From JABDOU01 sp041567895 (GTDB lineage: Bacteria > Actinomycetota > Acidimicrobiia > Spongiisociales > SHLN01): a stretch of DNA of 37,169 nt. Positions within the stretch are counted from its first letter, which is position 1. The number at the start of each line of letters is the position of its first letter. A program made the position numbers and the translations under genes. Below are positions 1 to 7,995 of the stretch, piece by piece. The stretch is taken from positions 1-37,169 of the forward strand of contig JBFGAX010000024.1 of NCBI GenBank assembly GCA_041567895.1, given 5' to 3'. The notes under the pieces were generated by a model. It was not told the origin of the DNA, searched no databases, and worked only from the letters and a program-made list of their open reading frames with translations.

Positions 1-1
1 G

Positions 2-232
2 ATCGGTGCTGTTCAAAGGGCGTTGTCGATCGCCGGTGAGCGGTCCCGAGGCGCCGTTGCGGCAAGCGACGCCTTCTTCCCCTTTCGAGATGGACTCGAC
101 GCGCTCGCTGAGGCCGGCGTCGCGGCCGTTGTCGAGCCAGGTGGTTCCCGCAACGATGATGAGGTGATCAACGCCGCGGTCGAACATGGCTTAGCCTTGT
201 TCTTCACCGAGCGTAGGCATTTTCTCCATTGA
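2..232 (+). CDS. purH: PurH C-terminal fragment (AICAR transformylase/IMP cyclohydrolase), 5' end outside window
   Basis: The open frame enters from the left edge and stops at TGA 230-232, so only about 76 C-terminal residues are present. They match the end of the bifunctional purine enzyme PurH, which formylates AICAR with 10-formyl-THF and closes the ring to IMP in the cytoplasm. Diagnostic segments are ASDAFFPFRDG, the following AEAGVAAVVEPGGS, the charged DDEVINAA stretch, and the terminal FFTERRHFLH, which corresponds to the usual F-T-x-x-R-H-F-x-H ending. folD follows after 12 bp. That neighbour makes sense, because FolD supplies the 10-formyl-THF that PurH consumes. A TTG inside the frame at 23 is an internal codon and not the true start. 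Confidence 0.93.
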   Translation: MGAVQRALSIAGERSRGAVAASDAFFPFRDGLDALAEAGVAAVVEPGGSRNDDEVINAAVEHGLALFFTERRHFLH

Positions 233-244
233 AAGGTGTGAGTT

Positions 245-1093
245 TTGACGATCATTGACGGCAAGGCCGTAGCTGCACTTGTACGCGAGCAAGTGGCCGA
301 ACGGGTCGCAGCTTTGGGAGAGCAAGGAAAGCGTGTCGGACTTGCCACCCTGCTCGTCGGTGAGGACGAAGCCTCTCAGGTCTACGTTCGCAGCAAGCAT
401 CGGGCAGCCGCTGAGGTGGGGATGTATTCCTACGACGTCGAGATGACTGCCGACGTCAGTCAGGACGATGTGATAGGCCAGATCGAGAGTTTGAACGTAG
501 ATTCAAATATCGACGGCATGATTGTCCAGTTGCCGCTCCCCGGGGCTTTGGACGGTAACGCAGCTGTGGAAGCGATCGATCCGAAAAAGGATGCCGATGG
601 CCTCCACCCGTACAATCTCGGCCTCGTGATGCTCGAGCGTCCTCTCGCTATTCCTGCGACGCCGTACGGCATCATGCGCCTCCTGGATCACTATGAGATC
701 GAAACAGCGGGAAAGACAGCGGTTGTCGTAGGGCGATCGTTTCTTGTCGGCCGACCGCTCGGCATCTTGCTCGGAAGCAAGGGCGTTGATTGCACTGTCA
801 TTCAGGCCCACTCGAGGACAAAAGACATGGCGGAACTGACTTCTTCTGCCGATATCGTCGTAGCGGCCGTTGGTCGACCCGAGTTCATAACGAAAGACAT
901 GGTCAAGCCCGGGGCGACAGTGATCGACGTCGGCATCAATCGAACCTCCGAAGGCTTGGTCGGCGATGTTGCCTACGATGAGGTCTCAGAAGTAGCAGGG
1001 GCGATAACTCCGGTTCCGGGAGGCGTCGGACCGATGACCGTAGCGAGCCTTCTCGTGAATACGGTGACCCTGGCCGAATCACGGTTGGCCTGA
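245..1093 (+). CDS. folD: Bifunctional methylenetetrahydrofolate dehydrogenase/cyclohydrolase FolD
   Basis: FolD interconverts 5,10-methylene-, 5,10-methenyl- and 10-formyl-tetrahydrofolate with NADP in the cytoplasm. The 282-residue length is normal for the family. Visible signatures are YVRSKHRAAAEVG, with the catalytic Tyr47 and Lys51 pair, then DGMIVQLPLPG, DGLHPYNLG, the Rossmann segment VVVGRSFLVGRPLG, VIDVGINR and the C-terminal ITPVPGGVGPMTVA. The start is TTG at 245, with a GAAAGG Shine-Dalgarno at 231-236. No ATG in this frame would preserve the conserved N-terminus. It lies 12 bp after purH and 19 bp before icd, so cotranscription is likely. Confidence 0.96.
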   Translation: MTIIDGKAVAALVREQVAERVAALGEQGKRVGLATLLVGEDEASQVYVRSKHRAAAEVGMYSYDVEMTADVSQDDVIGQIESLNVDSNIDGMIVQLPLPGALDGNAAVEAIDPKKDADGLHPYNLGLVMLERPLAIPATPYGIMRLLDHYEIETAGKTAVVVGRSFLVGRPLGILLGSKGVDCTVIQAHSRTKDMAELTSSADIVVAAVGRPEFITKDMVKPGATVIDVGINRTSEGLVGDVAYDEVSEVAGAITPVPGGVGPMTVASLLVNTVTLAESRLA

Positions 1094-1112
1094 GCCGAGG
1101 AAGGAGTCGAAC

Positions 1113-2315
1113 ATGGGCGAGAAGATGACGCTGCAGGATGGCGAGTTACAGGTGCCCGACCGTCCGATCATTCCTTTCATTGAGGGAGACGGCATTGGGC
1201 CAGATATCTGGCGGGCGGCAGTAAGGGTCTTCGACGCTTCCGTCGAAAAGGCCTACGGTGGCTCCCGCCAGATCGAATGGATGGAGGTGATGGCCGGGGA
1301 GAAAGCCTTCAACGCCTCGGGCGAGTGGCTGCCAGACGAGACAGTTGCCGCGTTTGAGGAGTATCTCGTATCGATCAAAGGGCCGCTGACAACCCCGGTG
1401 GGGGGTGGCATCAGAAGTTTGAACGTCGCGATTCGACAGATACTCGACCTGTACACCTGTCTGCGGCCCGTGCGCTGGTTCACCGGTGTTCCATCACCGG
1501 TAGTCGACCCGGCCGCAATCGACATGGTCATCTTTCGCGAGAACACAGAAGATGTCTACGCCGGACTCGAGGTCGAAGAATCGAGCCCGGAGGCTGTTCA
1601 GCTGCTTCACATGCTCAAAGATGCATTCGATTGGGACATACGCGCAGATAGCGGCATCGGAATCAAGCCGATCTCCGAATTCGGCTCCAAACGCCTGGTG
1701 CGGGCGGCGCTCGATTACGCCCTCAAGAACAATCGCCGGAACGTCACGCTGGTGCACAAGGGCAACATCATGAAGTTCACGGAAGGAGCCTTCCGTACCT
1801 GGGGCTATGAAGTCGTGCGGGAGGAATACTCGGACCGGGCTGTCGCCTGGGAAGATTGTGGAGGTCAGCCCGGTGACAGGCTGCTCGTCAAAGACGTGAT
1901 CGCCGACGCCTTTCTCCAGCAAATTCTCACCCGTCCCGGTGAGTATGACGTCGTAGCGACGATGAACCTCAACGGCGACTACATCTCCGATGCGCTCGCC
2001 GCCCAGGTGGGCGGGATCGGCATCGCACCAGGCGGAAACATCAACTACCAGACCGGAATCGCCGTATTCGAGGCGACACACGGAACGGCACCGAAATATG
2101 CGGGCCAGGACAAAGTGAATCCCGGATCCGTCATTCTGTCCGGCGAGCTCATGCTCAGGCACATGGGGTGGGTCGAAGCGGCTGATCTGATCATCGAATC
2201 ACTGGAAAAGACCATCGCAGACAAGGTGGTGACGTACGACTTCGCCCGATTGATGGATGATCCGACCGAAGTCAAGACATCAGGATTCGCCGACGCAATG
2301 ATTGATCGAATGTAG
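1113..2315 (+). CDS. icd: NADP-dependent isocitrate dehydrogenase, E. coli Icd type
   Basis: This enzyme oxidatively decarboxylates isocitrate to 2-oxoglutarate in the TCA cycle. The protein is 400 residues and follows the E. coli-type homodimeric family over its full length. Visible are FIEGDGIGPDIW, the GGGIRSLNVAIRQ substrate loop, whose Ser102 corresponds to the regulatory phospho-serine of E. coli Icd, the downstream LDLYTCLRPVR, and FRENTEDVYAGLE. The cofactor segment HGTAPKYAGQDKVNPGS carries the Lys-Tyr and Val positions typical of NADP preference, and TYDFARLM supplies the later Tyr and Arg. The ATG at 1113 is preceded by AAGGAG at 1101-1106. No AceK kinase gene is visible in this window, so phospho-control is not implied. 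Confidence 0.96.
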   Translation: MGEKMTLQDGELQVPDRPIIPFIEGDGIGPDIWRAAVRVFDASVEKAYGGSRQIEWMEVMAGEKAFNASGEWLPDETVAAFEEYLVSIKGPLTTPVGGGIRSLNVAIRQILDLYTCLRPVRWFTGVPSPVVDPAAIDMVIFRENTEDVYAGLEVEESSPEAVQLLHMLKDAFDWDIRADSGIGIKPISEFGSKRLVRAALDYALKNNRRNVTLVHKGNIMKFTEGAFRTWGYEVVREEYSDRAVAWEDCGGQPGDRLLVKDVIADAFLQQILTRPGEYDVVATMNLNGDYISDALAAQVGGIGIAPGGNINYQTGIAVFEATHGTAPKYAGQDKVNPGSVILSGELMLRHMGWVEAADLIIESLEKTIADKVVTYDFARLMDDPTEVKTSGFADAMIDRM

Positions 2316-2332
2316 ATAGCGAGGTAGCAATT

Positions 2333-3319
2333 GTGAAACCACCCGTGCGTGTTGCCGTCACTGGCGCTGCGGGCCAAATCGGATACAGCCTTCTGTTTCG
2401 GATTGCAGCAGGGGAGATGCTCGGGCCTGACCAACCGGTCATCTTGCAGATGCTCGAGATCACTCCGGCACTGGAGTCATTGAAGGGTGTCGTCATGGAA
2501 CTCGAGGACTGCGCCTTTCCTCTCCTGGCGGGCACGGTGGTGACGGACGAGGCAGAGGTCGGTTTCGGCGACGCCAATGTTGCACTCCTGGTAGGCGCCA
2601 TGCCTCGCCGGGAAGGTATGGAGAGGAGTGATCTTCTCGAAGCCAATGGCGGGATCTTCGGGCCACAGGGCAAAGCCATCAACGACAACGCTGCAGACGA
2701 TATCAAGGTCCTCGTTGTGGGGAATCCGGCAAACACGAATGCTCTCATCGCAATGAGCGCTGCCCCCGATATCGAGCCGTCTCGTTTTACCGCCATGACT
2801 CGACTCGACCACAACCGGGCCCTGAGCCAGCTCGCCGTCAAGACCGGCGCCGCAGTTCATGGCGTGACAAACATGACGATCTGGGGCAATCATTCAGCGA
2901 CTCAGTATCCGGACATCTTTCACGCCGAGATAAGCGGTGAACCGGCTGCTGCGGCAATCGATGACGAAGCCTGGCTGGTGAACGAGTTCATTCCTACCGT
3001 CCAGAAACGAGGAGCAGCGATCATCAAGGCGCGGGGAGCTTCGAGTGCAGCTTCGGCCGCCAATGCGGCCATCGATCACGTTCGAGATTGGATGACGGGA
3101 ACCCCCGACGGTGACTGGGTCAGCATGGCGGTACCGTCCGACGGCAGCTACGGCGTCGCCGACGGAGTGATTTCGTCGTTTCCGTGCCGAACCTCCGATG
3201 GTTCCTATGCGATTGTCCAGGGTCTCGACATCAATGACTTCAGCAGGGAACGCATCGAAGCATCTGTGGGAGAACTCGTTTCTGAGCGCGACACGGTTGC
3301 CGAGCTCGGCCTCATTTGA
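2333..3319 (+). CDS. mdh: Malate dehydrogenase (cytosolic/Thermus-type, NAD-dependent)
   Basis: The enzyme oxidises malate to oxaloacetate in the TCA cycle. The 328-residue sequence belongs to the Mdh group typical of Actinobacteria. The NAD-binding loop VTGAAGQIGYSLLFRI is at residues 9-24. The substrate-binding arginines lie in PRREGMERSDLL at 91-102. VVGNPANTNAL follows at 128-138, the catalytic Asp159 is in TRLDHNRA, and the catalytic His187 is in IWGNHSATQYPD. The start is GTG at 2333 with a GAGG-like ribosome site at 2321-2324. Only 17 bp separate it from icd, so two TCA enzymes are probably cotranscribed. It converges with the SCP2-domain gene. Confidence 0.96.
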   Translation: MKPPVRVAVTGAAGQIGYSLLFRIAAGEMLGPDQPVILQMLEITPALESLKGVVMELEDCAFPLLAGTVVTDEAEVGFGDANVALLVGAMPRREGMERSDLLEANGGIFGPQGKAINDNAADDIKVLVVGNPANTNALIAMSAAPDIEPSRFTAMTRLDHNRALSQLAVKTGAAVHGVTNMTIWGNHSATQYPDIFHAEISGEPAAAAIDDEAWLVNEFIPTVQKRGAAIIKARGASSAASAANAAIDHVRDWMTGTPDGDWVSMAVPSDGSYGVADGVISSFPCRTSDGSYAIVQGLDINDFSRERIEASVGELVSERDTVAELGLI

Positions 3320-3323
3320 CGTT

Positions 3324-3341
3324 GAGACCGCTGCGGGTCTC
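3324..3341. terminator. Small inverted repeat between convergent genes, possible terminator
   Basis: GAGACC at 3324-3329 and GGTCTC at 3336-3341 form a perfect 6-bp stem with a 6-nt loop, just after the mdh stop and before the convergent SCP2 gene. No T-run follows, so this would be at best a weak or bidirectional terminator. Confidence 0.3.
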
Positions 3342-3379
3342 TGGGTCTCGATGAAAGGAGACAGCCGTGGTGGGGCCGC

Positions 3380-3766
3380 CTAGTAAGAGGCGTCGAGGTC
3401 GCTGAGGGCAGAGGCAAAGGCATTCAACGCGCCTACGTTCATCATGATCTTGGCCATGTTTCCGTCGACTTTGACTTTGCCGGTTATGAAGGCGGTTTGA
3501 ACGTTGAGGTCGCCCTTCGAGATCGCCACGGCGGTGTCGTAGTTGTTGGTGATGGTCGCATCAGGATCATCATGGGTGCCTGATGCAACAGATCCGCCCT
3601 CGCCGTCGAGCATCAACGTGTAGTGCTGCTCGCCCTGCGGGCCATCTGTCACGTTGAACTGCAGAACCAATTCGGTTCCGGTGGCGGCGGATTGGAAACC
3701 ATCGTCGGCAGCCAGTGCCGTGTTGGCGGCCTCGAACCACTCATCGGAAAGAAATTGTGCTGTCAT
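3380..3766 (-). CDS. SCP2 sterol-binding-domain protein
   Basis: A 128-residue single-domain protein resembling the SCP2 (sterol carrier protein 2) lipid-binding fold. This is judged from the order of segments: LVLQFNVTDGPQG, then HYTLMLDGEG, then the pattern DPDATITNNYDTAVAISKGDLN and the ending ITGKVKVDGNMAKIMM. In SCP2 proteins this region closes the hydrophobic tunnel. No enzymatic motif is visible, and the ligand is unknown. ATG at 3766 is chosen because GAAAGG lies 6 nt upstream. A second in-frame ATG at 3772 would sit directly on that ribosome site. It lies 44 bp downstream of sdhB on the same strand and may be the last gene of the sdh operon. Confidence 0.8.
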   Translation of the reverse strand: MTAQFLSDEWFEAANTALAADDGFQSAATGTELVLQFNVTDGPQGEQHYTLMLDGEGGSVASGTHDDPDATITNNYDTAVAISKGDLNVQTAFITGKVKVDGNMAKIMMNVGALNAFASALSDLDASY

Positions 3767-3810
3767 GGACATCCTTTCGTGACGTCGACCAGGCGCAAGA
3801 GTAGCGGCGC

Positions 3811-4572
3811 TCAGTCCTGGGCTGTGAGTTTGCGATTGATGAACTGAGCCTTGACGTAGTCGCGATTCATCTCTGCAATCACCTCGAGTGGGATGCCCTT
3901 GGGACACGCGGTTGTGCACTCACCCATATTCGAGCACGATCCGAAGAACTCATCCATGACGTCGACCATGTGTTCGGTTCGCCTCCAACGTTCTGCCTGC
4001 CCCTGTGGAAGGAGATTGAGGTGGCTGAGCTTTGCTCCTGTGAACAGCTGCGCTGCGCCATTCGGGCATGCGGCCACACAGGCGCCGCAACCGATGCAGG
4101 CTGCTGCATCCATTGCGGCATCCGCCGCGAGCTTGGGAACAAGCGTGAGGTTCGCGTCGGGAGCGCTACCGGTGGCGACGCTGATGTATCCGCCGGCTTC
4201 GATGATCCGGTCGAATGCGGAACGATCGACGGCGAGATCCTGAATCACCGGAAATCCGTTCGACCGCCATGGTTCGATGATGATGGTGTCACCGTCTGAG
4301 AAACTCCGCATATGCAACTGGCACGTTGCCGTTCCGAGCTGGGGTCCATGTGCCTGTCCGTTGATCATCAAGCCACAAGAACCGCAGATCCCCTCCCGGC
4401 AGTCGTGGTCGAACGTGATCGGAAGCGCGCCGCTCTCAATGAGTTCTTCGTTGACCATGTCGAGCATCTCGAGAAACGACATCTCCTCTGACACCTCTTC
4501 GGCCTGGTAGGTCTCAAAGCCGCCCTCGGCTTCGGGTCCGGCCTGGCGCCACACCAGAAGGTTGACCTTCAC
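3811..4572 (-). CDS. sdhB: Succinate dehydrogenase iron-sulfur subunit
   Basis: The electron-transfer subunit of complex II passes electrons from SdhA flavin to quinone at the cytoplasmic membrane face. The protein is 253 residues. The N-terminal plant-type ferredoxin domain has the 2Fe-2S motif CREGICGSCG and a later cysteine in GTATCQLH. The C-terminal domain has CIGCGACVAACPNG and CSNMGECTTACPKGIP, which bind the 4Fe-4S and 3Fe-4S clusters. The architecture resembles the Sdh1-type iron-sulfur subunit of mycobacteria. The start is GTG at 4572, overlapping the sdhA TGA by 4 nt, which indicates translational coupling. Confidence 0.95.
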   Translation of the reverse strand: MKVNLLVWRQAGPEAEGGFETYQAEEVSEEMSFLEMLDMVNEELIESGALPITFDHDCREGICGSCGLMINGQAHGPQLGTATCQLHMRSFSDGDTIIIEPWRSNGFPVIQDLAVDRSAFDRIIEAGGYISVATGSAPDANLTLVPKLAADAAMDAAACIGCGACVAACPNGAAQLFTGAKLSHLNLLPQGQAERWRRTEHMVDVMDEFFGSCSNMGECTTACPKGIPLEVIAEMNRDYVKAQFINRKLTAQD

Positions 4573-6476
4573 TTGTAGCTCCTCTGAGACAGCTGAACGT
4601 TCTCGAATTCCAGCTGCTCCTTGTGCAGAATCGGATCGGAGTCGGTGAATTCCCAGGCAGCGACGTACGAAAACTCCTCGTCGTCGCGAAGTGCCTCACC
4701 CTCTTCCGTTTGTGATTCCTCCCTGAAGTGCCCGCCCGCACTTTCACGGCGATTGAGCGCATCGCGGCACATCAATTCGCCGAGCTCGAAGAAGTCGGCC
4801 ACCCGCCCGGCCTTCTCGAGCGATTGATTGAGTCCGTCGGCTCGACCGGGCACCCGGACATCGTTGTAGAACTCGGCCTTGAGAGCCGGGATCTCGCTGA
4901 GAGCCTTCTCGAGTCCTGATTCGTTTCGGGCCATGCCGCACTGATCCCACATGATCTTTCCCAGTTCACGGTGGAAGTAATCGACTGTCCGACTTCCGTT
5001 GATACCCATGAGATGCGATATGCGGTCCTCGACCTCAGCCCGGGTTTCAACGAACGCCGGGCTATCAGTAGGCAGGGGAGGGTCGCCGAGGCTTTCTGCG
5101 AGGTAGTCGCCAATTGTGTAGGGAAGGACAAAATACCCGTCCGCCAAACCTTGCATGAGGGCAGACGCTCCGAGGCGATTGGCTCCGTGATCCGAGAAAT
5201 TGGCCTCACCGAGTGCGTACAGGCCAGGCACGTTCGTCATGAGGTTGTAATCGACCCACAAACCGCCCATCGTGTAATGGACTGCCGGGTAGATGCGCAT
5301 CGGCATCTCATAGGGGTTTTCGTCCGTGATCCGGTGGTAGATATCGAAGAGATTGCCGTAGCGTTCCTCGATCGTGTCTTTGCCCAGGCGCCCGATTGCA
5401 TCGGCGAAGTCCAGGTACACGCCGTTCTTGAGGGGGCCAACCCCCTTTTCTCTGTCGATTTGGATCTTGGCATTGCGCGACGCAACGTCGCGTGGCACGA
5501 GATTGCCGAAGGCCGGATACTTACGTTCCAGGTAATAATCACGCTCCGCTTCGGGTATTTTTGACGCCGGCCGATCGTCACCGGGTTTGGCAGGCACCCA
5601 GATCCGGCCGTCGTTGCGAAGCGACTCGGACATGAGCGTCAGCTTCGACTGAAACTCATCAGAAGACGGAATGCAGGTCGGATGGATCTGCGTAAAGCAG
5701 GGATTAGCGAAGAACGCACCCCGGCGATGCGCCCTCCACGCCGCAGTCACGTTGCTGTTCATGGCGTTTGTTGAGAGGTAGTAGACGTTTCCGTATCCAC
5801 CGGTCGCCAGAACGACTGCGTGGGCGCTATGGGCATCGATTGCACCGGTCAGCAGATTGCGCGTGACGATGCCAACCGCTCTCCCTTCGTGGATCACGAC
5901 GTCCAGCATTTCGGTACGGGTATGGATCTCGACGTTTCCGAGCGAAATCTGCCGGGCTAACGCCTGGTAGGAGCCAAGCAAGAGCTGTTGGCCGGTTTGT
6001 CCTCTCGCGTAAAAAGTCCGCGAAACCTGAGCGCCACCAAACGATCGGTTTGCGAGCTGGCCGCCATACTCGCGAGCAAACGGAACACCCTGGGCGGTGC
6101 ACTGATCGATGATCTCGTTGGATACCTGAGCCAATCGGTAGACGTTGGCTTCCCGTGAGCGGTAGTCGCCGCCTTTGATCGTGTCGTAGAACAATCGAAA
6201 AATGCTGTCACCGTCATTGGGGTAGTTCTTCGCCGCATTGATGCCTCCTTGAGCGGCAATGCTGTGCGCCCGGCGAGGCGAATCATGGAACGTGAATGCC
6301 TTGACGTTGTAACCGAGTTCTCCGAGTGTGGCAGCAGCGCTGGCGCCTGCCAGGCCGGTGCCTACGACGATGATGTCGAATTTCCTCTTATTCGCAGGAT
6401 TGACGAGATCAATGCTGAACTTGTGGTTGTCCCATTTGTCGGCGAGGGGTCCTGGAGGAATCCGAGACCGCAGCAT
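4569..6476 (-). CDS. sdhA: Succinate dehydrogenase flavoprotein subunit
   Basis: The catalytic subunit of complex II oxidises succinate to fumarate. It has 635 residues. Visible are the FAD dinucleotide fold DIIVVGTGLAGASAA at about residue 34, and HSIAAQGGINAAKN, where His71 is the expected covalent flavin attachment. Further along are ATGGYGNVYYLSTNA, the active-site segment FTQIHPTCIP, and the FAD/C-terminal motif ANRLGASALMQGLADG. The open frame extends far upstream into sdhC. The true start is ATG at 6476, because it overlaps the sdhC TGA by one base and gives a normal N-terminus. Its stop overlaps the sdhB GTG. It belongs to the Sdh1/type-B-like group. Confidence 0.95.
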   Translation of the reverse strand: MLRSRIPPGPLADKWDNHKFSIDLVNPANKRKFDIIVVGTGLAGASAAATLGELGYNVKAFTFHDSPRRAHSIAAQGGINAAKNYPNDGDSIFRLFYDTIKGGDYRSREANVYRLAQVSNEIIDQCTAQGVPFAREYGGQLANRSFGGAQVSRTFYARGQTGQQLLLGSYQALARQISLGNVEIHTRTEMLDVVIHEGRAVGIVTRNLLTGAIDAHSAHAVVLATGGYGNVYYLSTNAMNSNVTAAWRAHRRGAFFANPCFTQIHPTCIPSSDEFQSKLTLMSESLRNDGRIWVPAKPGDDRPASKIPEAERDYYLERKYPAFGNLVPRDVASRNAKIQIDREKGVGPLKNGVYLDFADAIGRLGKDTIEERYGNLFDIYHRITDENPYEMPMRIYPAVHYTMGGLWVDYNLMTNVPGLYALGEANFSDHGANRLGASALMQGLADGYFVLPYTIGDYLAESLGDPPLPTDSPAFVETRAEVEDRISHLMGINGSRTVDYFHRELGKIMWDQCGMARNESGLEKALSEIPALKAEFYNDVRVPGRADGLNQSLEKAGRVADFFELGELMCRDALNRRESAGGHFREESQTEEGEALRDDEEFSYVAAWEFTDSDPILHKEQLEFENVQLSQRSYK

Positions 6477-7219
6477 CAATTCACGATTCCGGTCAGTATC
6501 AGGACGGGAAAGCTGAGGTTCCCCAGGACGATGAGTCCAGTGATGCCCGTGGCGAGCCCGGTACGAAGAGCTGCCAGCCGTGGGCTGGTCGATCCCAGGC
6601 TCTGGAACATGCTCCATATGCCGTGAAGAACGTGCAGACCCAAAGCGAGGTTTGCGATGATGTACCAGCCGGCGACGATCGGATTGGCGAGCCCGGTAAC
6701 GACATTGTGGCGCACCTCGCCGGGAATGAAATCGGAGTGCACAGTGCCCCATGTGAGGTGGGCGAGGTGGTAGATGACGAACAGAAGCACGATGGTGCCT
6801 GTGATCACCATGTTGCGAGAGGCGAACGTGGCCGTGACCCATGTCCGATCGGCCTCGTAAGCGACAGGGCGGCTCTTTCTGCTCTTCCACCACAGGCTGT
6901 ACCCGGCGTGGATATGGACAAGGAACGCTGCGAGGAGCCCGAGGCGGGCCACCCAGAGGAGGCCACTGCGGGGGATGATCGGTTCTCCGATTGCTCGCAA
7001 ACCCTCTGCGTATTCATCGATTCTGGCGACACCATCGGGACCGGCTGGTTCGTAGAGATGGAGGTTGCCGAGCATGTGAAAGAACACGAAACCGACGATC
7101 GCAACGCCTGATAGCGCCATCACCCACTTGCGGCCTACCTGAGACCTGTAAAAGGACAGTAGAAAGGACCCCGGACTCGGCAATTCTCCGGAGTCGGCTT
7201 TTGGTCGGATCTGGGTCAC
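6476..7219 (-). CDS. sdhC: Succinate dehydrogenase cytochrome b membrane anchor
   Basis: This 247-residue protein has five predicted membrane helices. It fits the single-subunit, diheme type-B anchor seen in Bacillus and in the mycobacterial Sdh1 complex. Candidate heme-ligand histidines lie in HMLGNLHLY, LVHIHAGYSLWW, IYHLAHLTWGT and LGLHVLHGIWSMF. It anchors SdhA/SdhB and reduces menaquinone. The start is GTG at 7219, with a purine-rich GAAGAAGG about 9 nt upstream. It is the first gene of sdhCAB and is divergent from whiB across a 386-bp control region. Confidence 0.92.
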   Translation of the reverse strand: MTQIRPKADSGELPSPGSFLLSFYRSQVGRKWVMALSGVAIVGFVFFHMLGNLHLYEPAGPDGVARIDEYAEGLRAIGEPIIPRSGLLWVARLGLLAAFLVHIHAGYSLWWKSRKSRPVAYEADRTWVTATFASRNMVITGTIVLLFVIYHLAHLTWGTVHSDFIPGEVRHNVVTGLANPIVAGWYIIANLALGLHVLHGIWSMFQSLGSTSPRLAALRTGLATGITGLIVLGNLSFPVLILTGIVN

Positions 7220-7289
7220 GCTTTGGGCCTTCTTCTGGATTGACGCCCGCAGCCTACCTCCAGAGCGGGAAACAATTCACGGCTCCAGT

Positions 7290-7336
7290 TTGACACGCGC
7301 GCGCGCTCACACTTGAATTACAGAAATGTAATTACA
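7290..7336. promoter_or_regulatory. Inverted-repeat operator candidate in the sdh/whiB divergent region
   Basis: AATTACA at 7316-7322 and TGTAATT at 7327-7333 form a perfect 7-bp inverted repeat around GAAA. The right arm is also the start of a perfect 10-bp palindrome, TGTAATTACA, at 7327-7336. TTGACA at 7290-7295 could be a -35 box pointing to whiB, with TTGAAT at 7313-7318 as a weak -10 at 17-bp spacing, inside the repeat. The AT-rich dyad in a GC-rich region suggests a regulator-binding site for sdh, whiB or both. The regulator is unknown. The rest of 7220-7605 has a GC-alternating run at about 7296-7305 and a weak dyad at 7490-7515, and no gene. Confidence 0.4.
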
Positions 7337-7605
7337 CGCTTGTCGTATCGGTCACCCCGGATCGGTCGAAGCGTCATGAAACTCCCCGGCCGACGATTCG
7401 CAACCGAACCGCGGCCGGACCATGACCTGCACTCACGAGCGAAATACGAGACAAGACACGAGAACGGAACGCGACCGAACCAGAATGTTGGGAGTCCTGA
7501 ATGTGCAGCACTCCCGCCACAACCAGTCATTGAGGGACAAGCCGAATCGAGCGTCGCAGCCGTTTGCGAAAAGGACCAACCACTGAGAGGGAGAACGAGG
7601 GACCT

Positions 7606-7881
7606 GTGGATACCACCCTGTTCGAAGACATTTTCACGCAAGACCTTGCCTGGCAGGAGATGGCCAATTGCCGTGGGGCGGATCAAGATCTGTTTTTTCC
7701 GGAGCGGGGAGCCTCCACGCGCAAGGCCAAAGCCATTTGCGGAGCCTGCGCCGTCAAGGACGATTGCCTCGAATTCGCGATAACCAAGGGAGAGCGATTT
7801 GGTATCTGGGGTGGGATGAGCGAGCGTGAACGACGCCGCATCCGCCGTCAACGCGCCATCACCGCTCGTCAAACCGGTTAG
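7606..7881 (+). CDS. WhiB-family iron-sulfur transcription regulator, possibly WhiB2/WhmD-like
   Basis: This is an actinobacterial Wbl protein that binds a 4Fe-4S cluster and acts with the principal sigma factor in transcription control. With 91 residues it has all four cysteines: Cys22, Cys45, Cys48 and Cys54 (C-x22-C-x2-C-x5-C). The GIWGG turn is at 66-70, followed by a basic SERERRRIRRQR helix. FFPERGASTRKAK and ERFGIWGG are closest to the WhiB2/WhmD subgroup associated with septation and sporulation. That subgroup call is tentative. There is no AT-hook, so it is not WhiB7. The start is GTG at 7606, with a GAGGGA site a few bases upstream. The leader is long, about 270 nt from the putative promoter. 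Confidence 0.9.
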   Translation: MDTTLFEDIFTQDLAWQEMANCRGADQDLFFPERGASTRKAKAICGACAVKDDCLEFAITKGERFGIWGGMSERERRRIRRQRAITARQTG

Positions 7882-7970
7882 CCTCAACCTCAGGCCCTCA
7901 AACCCTGCAGCACTCACATGCGCAACGAGGGTCCAACGGAGATCTATGGGCGGGTCAGATAGCGATCGGA

Positions 7971-7987
7971 TTCGCCGACCAAGGAGG
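7971..7987 (+). promoter_or_regulatory. Strong Shine-Dalgarno leader, near copy of the tatA leader
   Basis: AAGGAGG at 7981-7987 sits 8 nt before ATG 7996. The 17-nt stretch 7971-7987 differs at one base from 8710-8726, which precedes tatA. The two leaders probably give matched, high translation rates. Confidence 0.6.
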
Positions 7988-7995
7988 CTGAGACG

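Noticed and set aside
6477..6893. N-terminal extension of the sdhA frame into sdhC
   Set aside because: It is antiparallel to nothing but overlaps the well-conserved sdhC coding sequence in another frame, is rich in Arg/His, and sdhA has a normal start at the sdhC stop.
7466..7489. GGAAC-N16-GTT upstream of whiB as an ECF promoter
   Set aside because: The effective spacing is two bases shorter than at the sigma gene promoter and the -10 lacks the leading C, so it is likely chance.
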